Source: Clostridia bacterium (GTDB taxonomy: Bacteria; Bacillota_A; Clostridia; Christensenellales; Aristaeellaceae). Taken from it: a DNA stretch of 8,263 nucleotides. Shown piece after piece: positions 1-6,700 of this stretch. Within the stretch, counting starts at the first letter, position 1, and each line of letters opens with the position of its first letter. The stretch covers positions 1-8,263 of the forward strand of contig JAFUPO010000407.1 in assembly GCA_017481185.1 (NCBI GenBank), read 5' to 3'. The notes below the pieces were generated by a model. That model saw nothing but the letters and a program-made list of their open reading frames with translations. It had not been told where the DNA came from and did no database searches. Position numbers and translations under genes: made by a program.

Positions 1-591
1 CATTACGCCGCCCTCGCCCTGCACCATCTCCAGCATCACGCCGCAAACGTTGCCTTCCTCCATAATTGCTTCAAGGGCCTGCGCGTCATTGGCAGGGGCG
101 TAAACAAAATCCCCCGGGAAGGGGCCAAAGTGGTGATGAAACACATCCTGCCCCGTGGCCGCCAGGGTAGCCAGGGTACGGCCATGGAAGCTGTTTTGCA
201 GCGTCACGATCACTGAATGGCCGGGCCCCCGCTTGTCGCTGGCATACTTGCGGGCCACCTTGATCATGCACTCATTGGCCTCTGCGCCAGAGTTGCCGAA
301 GAACACCTTGGCCATGCCGGTCTTTTCACACAGGAGCTTGGCAAGTTTGGCTTGAGGGCTAGTATAATATAGGTGAGAAGCATGGCTCAAGGTCTGAAGC
401 TGCCGGGTCACCGCCTCTGCCCATATCGGGTCGCAAGCGCCGCAGGTATTGACCGCAATGCCGCTGCCCAGGGCAATGTATTCCTTGCCGTTTTCGTCGG
501 TCCAAACCGCTCCCTGGCCCTTGGCCAGCGGCACGTTGAAGCGGCCATAGGTATTAGCGATATAGGTTTGATCCATTTCCTGAAGGTTCAA
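1..591 (-). CDS. argD: Acetylornithine aminotransferase ArgD, N-terminal 197 codons (partial)
   Basis: PLP-dependent class III aminotransferase that converts N-acetylglutamate semialdehyde and glutamate to N-acetylornithine and 2-oxoglutarate in the cytoplasm. Translation in this frame is open to the window edge, so the C-terminal half, including the PLP-binding lysine, is not visible. Family features seen: the N-terminal NTYGRF segment, a GSGIAVN stretch, HLYYTSPQAKLAKLL, the PLP-phosphate loop FFGNSGAEANE, NSFHGRTLATLAATG, and EMVQGEGGV just before the edge. I chose the TTG at 589-591 because GGGAGG ends 7 nt upstream of it, and because it gives the usual N-terminus (M)NLQEMDQTYIANTYGRF. 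The ATG at 574-576 would drop five residues and lie too far from the ribosome binding site. It is the last arg gene visible and starts 13 nt after the argB stop. The identification is firm; whether the missing part is intact cannot be seen. Confidence 0.95.
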   Translation of the reverse strand, partial: MNLQEMDQTYIANTYGRFNVPLAKGQGAVWTDENGKEYIALGSGIAVNTCGACDPIWAEAVTRQLQTLSHASHLYYTSPQAKLAKLLCEKTGMAKVFFGNSGAEANECMIKVARKYASDKRGPGHSVIVTLQNSFHGRTLATLAATGQDVFHHHFGPFPGDFVYAPANDAQALEAIMEEGNVCGVMLEMVQGEGGVM

Positions 592-598
592 AATGCTA

Positions 599-604
599 CC
601 TCCC
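599..604 (-). promoter_or_regulatory. Ribosome binding site of argD
   Basis: GGGAGG on the minus strand directly abuts the argB TAA stop and ends 7 nt before the TTG at 589-591. It decides the start in favour of TTG over the ATG five codons further in, and suggests translational coupling between argB and argD. Confidence 0.8.
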
Positions 605-1459
605 TTATTTCACAAACATGGTGCCGATGCCCTCGTTGGTCAGCGTTTCAATCAAGATGGAATGAGGGATACGGCAATCAATAATAAACACCTTGCGCAC
701 GCCCATATTCAAAGCTTCCATGCAGCAGTCGGCCTTGGGGATCATGCCGCCAGTAATCACGCCTTGGCTGATTAATTCCTCAGTTTCCTCCTGCGTCAGC
801 TTCTGGATCAGGGAGGAAGGATCCTCCGGATCCCGGAGCACGCCGCAGGTATCGGTCATGGAGATCAGGCTCTCAGCCTTCAGGCTGCCCGCAATGGCTG
901 CCGCCGCCGTATCGGCGTTCACATTGTATACGTTGCCTTCCTTGTCGCAGCCCAGGGTGGAGATGACAGGGATATACCCTTTCTCCAGCAGATCCACAAT
1001 AGGCTGGGGGCGAATCTTTTCGATCTGGCCCACATAGCCCAGGCGCTGATCCAGCATAGAGGTTTCAATCATGCGGCCGTCCATACCGCACAGGCCCATG
1101 GCCTTGCCGCCGATATTATTGAGGAAAGCCACCAGTGATTTATTGATCTTGCCTGCCAGCACCATCTGCACAATCTCTGCCGTTTCCGCATCGGTGACCC
1201 TCAGGCCGTTAACAAACTGTGTCTCCTTGCCCACCCGCTTGAGCATATTTGAAATCTCAGGGCCGCCGCCATGAACCAGCACCACCTTCACCCCGATGAG
1301 GGACAGGAGCACAATGTCGCCCATGACCGCCTTTTTCAATTCTTCGTTAACCATGGCGTTGCCGCCATACTATACAACAACAACCTTTTGATTATACCGT
1401 TTGATGTAGGGCAGCGCCTCCACCAAGATCTGCGCCCTGTGGGCGTTATCGATTTTCAT
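605..1459 (-). CDS. argB: Acetylglutamate kinase ArgB, interrupted by an in-frame TAG at codon 30
   Basis: N-acetylglutamate kinase, second step of arginine synthesis, amino acid kinase fold. The start is the ATG at 1457-1459, 7 nt after GGGGAGG and 15 nt after the argJ stop. The frame reads MKIDNAHRAQILVEALPYI, then KRYNQKVVVV, then TAG, then YGGNAMVNEELKK and on to TAA at 605-607: 284 codons before the stop, a normal family length. The TAG replaces the lysine of the K-Y-G-G motif that contacts the ATP phosphates. Everything else looks intact: VHGGGPEIS (substrate loop), NGLRVTDAETAEIVQMVLAGKIN, NVNADTAAAAIA, and GGMIPKADCC. The N-terminal helix and the C-terminal HSILIETLTNEGIGTMF signature are those of arginine-inhibited, hexameric NAGK, which fits a cyclic pathway using ArgJ. 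An in-frame ATG at 1352-1354 could start a shorter protein, but it would lack the first strand and the glycine motif, so I do not take it as the real start. The gene is either a very recent pseudogene, a sequence error, or read through. Confidence 0.9.
1370..1372 (-). other. In-frame amber codon at the ATP-binding lysine of ArgB
   Basis: The plus-strand bases cta at 1370-1372 read TAG on the minus strand. The flanking codons are GTT GTT GTT GTA before and TAT GGC GGC AAC GCC ATG after, i.e. VVVV-stop-YGGNAM. Family knowledge puts lysine here (E. coli Lys8 equivalent). A single change from AAG explains the codon; no insertion or deletion is needed because the frame and spacing match on both sides. 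Confidence 0.93.
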
Positions 1460-1466
1460 CTTTCTT

Positions 1467-1473
1467 CCTCCCC
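1467..1473 (-). promoter_or_regulatory. Ribosome binding site of argB
   Basis: GGGGAGG on the minus strand, 7 nt before the ATG at 1457-1459. It is strong evidence that translation of argB starts upstream of the in-frame TAG, and that the gene does not begin at the internal ATG at 1352-1354, which has only a weak GGCGG ahead of it. Confidence 0.8.
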
Positions 1474-1474
1474 A

Positions 1475-2689
1475 TCAGGTACGGTAGTCGCCGTTGATCT
1501 TCACATAATCATAGGTCAGGTCGCAGCCCCAAGCCGTTGCCTGGCCTTCGCCGCAGTTCAGAGCAACATCAATGATGATCTCATCCTCAGAGAGGATCTT
1601 TTTTGCTTCCTCCTCGGAGAAAGCAACGCCTGCGCCATCTTGGCACACCAGAATCTCGCCCATGGTGGAAGCAAAGGATACATCCACCTTGTTCACATCC
1701 ACATCAGCCCCTGAATAGCCGATGGCGCACAGCACCCGGCCCCAGTTGGCGTCAGCGCCGAACATGGCCGCCTTCAAAAGGCTGGAACAAATAACGGACT
1801 TGGCCACGACCTTTGCGGTCTTTTCATCCGCCGCGCCGGTGACCTGGCAAGTAAGAAGCTTGGTCGCCCCCTCGCCATCCTTGGCGATGCAACGGCAAAG
1901 ATAGGTGGTCACCACCCGCAGCGCCTCGCAGAAGGCTTGATAATCATCATTTTCTTCAGTGATGGTCTCATTGCCCGCCAGGCCGTTGGCCAGCACGGTC
2001 ACCATATCGTTGGTGGAGGTATCCCCATCCACAGAAACCATATTGAAGGTATCCTTCACGTCCGCCTGGAGGGCCTTTTGAAGCATGGCAGGGGAAATCG
2101 CCGCGTCGGTGGTCACAAACACCAGCATGGTCGCCATATTGGGATGGATCATGCCAGAACCCTTAGCGATGCCGCCCAAACGGCATACCTTGCCGCCCAC
2201 TTCAAAAGAAACAGCCATTTCCTTAAGCCGGGTATCGGTGGTCATAATGGCAGCTGCCGCATCCTGGCTGCCCTCGGCGCTAAGCGCCTCCACCAGGGGC
2301 GGGATACCCGCAGCGATGGGCGTAATATCCAAAGGCTGACCAATCACGCCAGTGGAAGCCACCACCACATCGCAAGCTTTAATACCGGCTGCCTGCTCCA
2401 CCAAGGCGCACATCTGCTCAGCGATTTCGATGCCGTTGGCGTTGCAGGTATTGGCATTGCCGCTATTGCAGATCACAGCCTGGGCTATGCCGTTAGCCAG
2501 ATTGGCTTTGGTAACCAGCAGAGGCGCACCCTTCACCAGGTTCTGGGTGTAAACTGCCGCTGCTGCAGCAGGCGCCTCGCTAACGATCAGCGCCAAATCC
2601 TTTTTTTCACGGTTCTTGCGAATACCACAGTGAACGCCCGATGCTTTAAACCCTTTTGCGGCACAAATGCCGCCGTTGATCATTTCCAT
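1475..2689 (-). CDS. argJ: Glutamate N-acetyltransferase ArgJ (ornithine acetyltransferase)
   Basis: Transfers the acetyl group from N-acetylornithine to glutamate, releasing ornithine and regenerating N-acetylglutamate; some members also use acetyl-CoA, which cannot be told from sequence alone. The 404-residue product has normal family length. It contains the oxyanion-hole segment ASTGVIGQPLDITP (about residues 111-124), TTDT (150-153), and the self-cleavage site in KGSGMIHPNMATMLVFVTTDA. Cleavage between Ala186 and Thr187 should give alpha and beta chains, with Thr187 as the nucleophile. The C-terminus ends in the conserved DLTYDYVKINGDYRT. The frame extends to a TTG at 2708-2710, but that lies over the ribosome binding site; AGGAGG ends 5 nt before the ATG at 2687-2689. 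A further ATG at 2681-2683 is possible. The gene begins 10 nt after the argC stop and ends in TGA 15 nt before argB. Confidence 0.97.
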   Translation of the reverse strand: MEMINGGICAAKGFKASGVHCGIRKNREKKDLALIVSEAPAAAAAVYTQNLVKGAPLLVTKANLANGIAQAVICNSGNANTCNANGIEIAEQMCALVEQAAGIKACDVVVASTGVIGQPLDITPIAAGIPPLVEALSAEGSQDAAAAIMTTDTRLKEMAVSFEVGGKVCRLGGIAKGSGMIHPNMATMLVFVTTDAAISPAMLQKALQADVKDTFNMVSVDGDTSTNDMVTVLANGLAGNETITEENDDYQAFCEALRVVTTYLCRCIAKDGEGATKLLTCQVTGAADEKTAKVVAKSVICSSLLKAAMFGADANWGRVLCAIGYSGADVDVNKVDVSFASTMGEILVCQDGAGVAFSEEEAKKILSEDEIIIDVALNCGEGQATAWGCDLTYDYVKINGDYRT

Positions 2690-2694
2690 AATAT

Positions 2695-2700
2695 CCTCCT
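2695..2700 (-). promoter_or_regulatory. Ribosome binding site of argJ
   Basis: AGGAGG overlaps the last base of the argC TAA stop and lies 5 nt before the ATG at 2687-2689. It rules out the longer TTG start at 2708-2710, which lies upstream of this site, and implies coupled translation of argC and argJ. Confidence 0.8.
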
Positions 2701-3638
2701 TATAGCGCAAGGCCGGTGGTCATGGGTACGCCCATCATCAGGTTCAAGCACTGCACAGCCGCCCCCGAGGATCCCTTGCCCAAATTATCAAACCGCGCCA
2801 TGGTCAAAATCCGATCATCATTGCCCGAGATGATAATCTCCATCCCGTCCCTTTGAGAGAGGGAATTCCCTGCCGCAAAGCCGCCCAGCGCCTGGGTTTC
2901 CTCCTCCGTATATACGTGAATGAAGGGCTGGTTAGCATAATGCTCGGCATACAGGCTTCGCAGTTTTTCAACGGTCAGGCCCTTGCCCTTGCCCCAGAGC
3001 GGCACCGTGACCAGCATCCCGCTGTAAAAGTCAGATACGATGGGGCAGAAAATCGGCAGCTCTTTCAGGCCGGAAATGGCAGCCATTTCTTTTAGGTGCT
3101 TATGCTGCTGGGTCAGGCCATACTGACGGGGGCTGTCAAGCTCAATATCGCGGCCCTGAGCTTCATACTGGGCGATCATCTTTTTGCCGCCGCCGGAATA
3201 GCCGGTGATGGAATGGCAGTACAGCCCTTCCTCAGAGGATACCAGACCTTCTTGCACCAGCGGATAAGCCAGCGCGATAAAGCCGGAAGCATGGCAGCCG
3301 GGCACAGCCACACGCTTGCCCCTCTGAATTGCCTTTAAATGCTCCGGGGAAAGCTCCGGAAATCCGTAGGCCCAGTCAGCCAAGGTGCGGTGGGCTGTGG
3401 AGGTATCCAGCACCCGGGTATTGGGCTGATCGATCAAACTAACAGATTCCTGGGCAGCCGCATCCGGCAGGCAGAGAATGGCGATGTCCGCCTGATTCAA
3501 ACATTCTTTACGGGCCTGCGGATCCTTGCGCTTGGCCTCGTCAATCAGAATCAACTCAATATCCTCTCGCCCGGTCAGCCGCTCATAGATGCGCAGCCCG
3601 GTGGTTCCCTCCCGGCCATCGATAAAAACCTTCGTCAA
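2700..3638 (-). CDS. argC: N-acetyl-gamma-glutamyl-phosphate reductase ArgC, short type
   Basis: NADPH-dependent reductase that turns N-acetylglutamyl phosphate into N-acetylglutamate semialdehyde. At 312 residues it belongs to the shorter ArgC subfamily. Visible motifs: the dinucleotide-binding loop FIDGREGTTGLRIYERL from residue 5, ILCLPDAA (about 54-61), LDTSTAHR (77-84), the catalytic Cys115 in VAVPGCHASGF, GYSGGGKKMI, and a C-terminal NLGKGSSGAAVQCLN segment that is usual in the family. The start is the TTG at 3636-3638, which gives MTKVFIDG, with GGGGG ending 8 nt upstream; there is no ATG nearby. It is the first gene of the arg operon, about 44 nt downstream of a likely transcription start. 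It ends in TAA, and the argJ ribosome binding site overlaps that stop. Confidence 0.96.
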   Translation of the reverse strand: MTKVFIDGREGTTGLRIYERLTGREDIELILIDEAKRKDPQARKECLNQADIAILCLPDAAAQESVSLIDQPNTRVLDTSTAHRTLADWAYGFPELSPEHLKAIQRGKRVAVPGCHASGFIALAYPLVQEGLVSSEEGLYCHSITGYSGGGKKMIAQYEAQGRDIELDSPRQYGLTQQHKHLKEMAAISGLKELPIFCPIVSDFYSGMLVTVPLWGKGKGLTVEKLRSLYAEHYANQPFIHVYTEEETQALGGFAAGNSLSQRDGMEIIISGNDDRILTMARFDNLGKGSSGAAVQCLNLMMGVPMTTGLAL

Positions 3639-3654
3639 AGGGATGTCCCCCTTT
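3637..3654 (-). promoter_or_regulatory. Small hairpin over the argC ribosome binding site and start codon
   Basis: On the minus strand AAAGGG, loop GGACAT, then CCCTTT form a perfect 6-bp stem. One arm holds the start of the G-rich ribosome binding site and the other reaches into the TTG start. Such a structure could lower or control argC translation. The inverted repeat is seen directly; a regulatory role is inference, and the stem is short. Confidence 0.35.
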
Positions 3655-3658
3655 CAAA

Positions 3659-3697
3659 TACACATAACTATTCGACGAACACGTATAATTATACACA
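3659..3697 (-). promoter_or_regulatory. Candidate pair of ArgR operator boxes
   Basis: Two 18-bp windows, 3680-3697 and 3659-3676, resemble the ArgR box core TGAAT-WWWW-ATTCA. The first contains the perfect 12-bp palindrome GTATAATTATAC and matches the core at 11 of 14 positions. The second (cacat-aact-attcg) matches at 9 of 14. They are separated by 3 bp, so their centres are 21 bp apart, the usual spacing for an ArgR hexamer on tandem boxes. The first box covers the -10 element, so binding would block the promoter. The gene neighbours support arginine control; the individual matches are imperfect. Confidence 0.45.
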
Positions 3698-3715
3698 ACT
3701 GCATTTCCGTGTCAA
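3688..3715 (-). promoter_or_regulatory. Sigma-A type promoter of the argCJBD operon
   Basis: On the minus strand a perfect -35 TTGACA (3710-3715) and a perfect -10 TATAAT (3688-3693) are separated by 16 nt. Transcription should begin near 3681-3684, leaving a leader of about 44 nt before argC. That is too short for a T-box or a known riboswitch. Confidence 0.85.
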
Positions 3716-3745
3716 GCCCTGTGCGCAAGTTCTTTGGGCAACGCA

Positions 3746-3779
3746 AGAGGGAAACTTTCTTGCTTGAAAGCTTCCCTCT
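3746..3779 (-). terminator. Strong hairpin after the repeat-protein gene, probable terminator
   Basis: AGAGGGAAGCTTTC and GAAAGTTTCCCTCT form a 14-bp stem with one G-U pair and a 6-nt loop, beginning 10 nt after the TAA stop. The sequence after it on the minus strand (TGCGTTGCCC) is a poor U tract, so this is not a textbook intrinsic terminator; it may act with a factor or protect the 3' end. It lies upstream of the arg promoter, so it separates the two transcription units and is not an arg attenuator. Confidence 0.6.
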
Positions 3780-3789
3780 GGTCTGTTTC

Positions 3790-6700
3790 TTACTTCCACA
3801 CCTGAGTGGGGGCAGGCTTCATGGCCTCCGGCTTCACCCCTTCGTCTCTTAGGGCAAAACCTAAATCAAAATTGAAGTTTTTAACATTGCTGCGAATCTC
3901 TACGCCAGTGATGATCTGACTGGTTTCGTCGCTTTCCTCCAACTGGCTGCCCAACAGAACCAAGTCTGTGCGCTTCTGGGTGGGAATCAGCTCCTCATGC
4001 CAGAGTATCTCTACATCATAAACGCTGGGATAAACATTGTCAAAGAGATAGTAGCCGTAAATGTCAGTCACCGCTTCATGGATCATCAGGCCATCCTTGA
4101 TAAGGCGAACGGTGATGCCGGGCATGGCTGCTTCCGTCGTATCCTGCAAGCCATTGCCGTTTTCATCCAGCCATGCTTTATCGCCCAGCATACCAGGCTT
4201 CACAGCGCCAATATCCAAACCGCTTTCATGGGCGCCCATGATCACATGAATGGGATAGCTTACGCCCGTTGCGCCAGCCTCCTCCTGAATGATGCTCATC
4301 ATCAGGCCGCTGGTCACTCGATCATCCTGGTCGTTCACCAGCAGATACCCGTCAGGCAGTGCAACTTGAATCTCGTAATCTCCAGGCAGCACGCTATCAA
4401 AGCGATAGGCGCCGTCTTCGCCAGTGGTCATACTGCCCACGACCATGCCATCCTCATTGACCAGGTTCACCGCCGTGCCCGGCAGCGCCATCGCCGTGCC
4501 AGCTTCATCCTGCCAGGCCATGCCCTCCAGAACGGTATACTGAACGATACCAGCGCTCAGGCCTTCCTTGTATTCCCCTGCGGAAAGCCCAAAGGCAGGC
4601 TCTACCAATTCGCCATCCCCATTATCCTGGAAGGTGGCATACCCTGCCTTCGCGGCAATGCAGCCTGCCGGCAGCTCCACCAAGGCATCATAGCTGCCAG
4701 GAACCAAGCCCGCAAACTGAAAGCGGCCATCGCTGTCCGTTACAGCCTGATAGCGGGTCGTGCCATCGGTCAGATCCCTCAGGGTCACATCCATGCCGGA
4801 AAGCATGGTGTCCATCTCGTTCCAAGAGCCGGATAGGTCTTCATCCATCCAAATATAACCTGTGATCTGGGCCTGGGGCACCATACCGATCATCAAACCT
4901 GTATCCATCTGCCCTGCGGCAGCGTTATAGATGCCTTCGTAGGTATTTTGCCCTCGAGGAGCAATAGCTTCGCCGTTACGGGTAAACACATAGTTTTCAA
5001 GGCCTGCCAGATTCAGCGTATAGCTGCCCGGGCGAATCCCATCTACCAGGAACGCGCCGTCTGCGCCGGTAATTTGTTCCTGACCCTCAAACGTCAGCCG
5101 CACCCCTGACAGGAATCTCTCGCCTTCTTCATACTGGCCGGAGCCGTTCAGATCTTCGTAGATTCGTCCCTCCAACCGGGCCAGAATCAGGCCGCCAGCC
5201 AGAGGCATGGCCTTCTGGTCTGCCGTTTTGAAATCGAAAATATCGCTGGCCGCCGTCAGGCCAACGCCTGTCAGCACATTGCCGCCAGCTGCCACAGGGG
5301 CAAAAGCGCCGCCTTCAGGCAGGTCGTACCGTACATGGTAGGATCCGGGCATCACCCGATTAAAGCTATAGCCGCCGTCATTGCCGGTAACCGTCTGGAA
5401 GGCAATCGTTCCCTCCTTCTGGTTCACCAGCGTCACCGTTACGCCGGCCAAACCGCCTTCGCCGCCGTCCTGCACACCGTTATCGTTGGCATCGTTAAAG
5501 AACGCGCCGCTAACTCGGCCAGGCCGGATCAAACCGCCGTCAACCCCTTCAAGATTCTGGCCCATAGCCAGCATCAAAGAGGCAGTTTCCCCATCTCCTT
5601 CATCGCTCAGGGAGGTGACCAAGTTGCCTTCCCCAAGCTTCGTAAACACATAGCCGTCCTTGGCTTCCATACGCACCTGATAGGCGCCGGGCACCAGGCC
5701 AGCAAAATGATAGCTGCCGTTATGATCAGATCGATCCCGTGCAATGATCTGCCCAGCTGCATCAACCAAAGCCACATCCAGGTTGGCGGCAGCCGCCTCA
5801 CGGTTGTCCTGAACGCCGGTATAGTTATCATCCATATAGATGGTGCCGGAAATGGAGCCGGTACGCACCGCGCCGACATAAACTGTTTTCTGCTCCATAT
5901 CCTCCATCGGGAGTTTTTGAAGAGTACTATCCTGACGACCGTCACGGGCCTCGAACCAGTTGCCCGCCTCGCTCATGCTGACCGCGTGGGTGAAAACTAC
6001 CGTTTCATCCGGCAGGGTGGCTTTCAGGCGATAGTTGCCGCCCCGAAGAGCTTCAAAGCGGAACGTGCCTGTTGCATCCACCGTAACGCTGCCCATCTTA
6101 TCGCCTGTGGAGATCTTCTCCAGCACCAGCTCCACGCCAGCCAGAGGTTCATCCCCCTCCTGATAAATGCCGTCATAATCAGGATCCAGGAATACGATGC
6201 CCTCAATCACGCCTCCGGTAACCAAGCCAACATTCTGGCTATCGATGGTTTTGCCCGCTTCCACCACGATGGTCTTCTCGCCAGTGCGCAAGCCCTCGCC
6301 GGTGAAGATGGAGCGCATATCCCGCCCCGTTTTGCTGTAGCGGGTAAACATCATGCCCTCAGGCGTCGTCACAGTCAGATCATAGCTGCCCGGACGCACA
6401 CCGCTAAAGCGGTAAACACCGGTCTCATCCGTTACCAGCTCGTAGCTCACGCCACCGGATCTGCGGGGCACCAGCTGCACGACCACGCCAGCCTGACCCG
6501 GCTCATCCTCTGTCATGATGCCGCTGGCATCAGAGTCGTACCACACCTTGCCGGAAACGAAGCCTAGCTTCACCACACCCGCTGCCACAGCCGTTTGACC
6601 GCCCTGGGTCAGCGTGATGGGATCCGTATCCGCCTGGCGGCCTTCCTGCTTTGCAATCGCGCTGGTGTAATCATTCATTTTGTCGCCCTTGGCGCTAAAG

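Noticed and set aside
2690..2710. Longer argJ start at the TTG 2708-2710
   Set aside because: It would put the ribosome binding site AGGAGG inside the coding region and overlap the argC stop; the ATG at 2687-2689 follows that site and gives a standard ArgJ N-terminus.
1937..2833. Plus-strand open frame of 298 codons opposite argJ and the end of argC
   Set aside because: It is antisense to two well-conserved enzymes; the product is His/Gly-rich with no family resemblance.
3746..3779. Hairpin as an attenuator of the arg operon
   Set aside because: It lies upstream of the -35 element, so it is not part of the arg transcript that starts at the identified promoter.
3997..4836. Plus-strand open frame of 279 codons
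   Set aside because: It lies wholly opposite the repeat gene, has low-complexity composition and no recognisable domain.
5335..6567. Long plus-strand open frame of 410 codons opposite the repeat protein
   Set aside because: It is the mirror of the repeat protein's codon pattern, with periodic His/Gln/Ala-rich sequence and no family motifs or plausible ribosome binding site. Its length follows from the G+C-rich repeats on the other strand.
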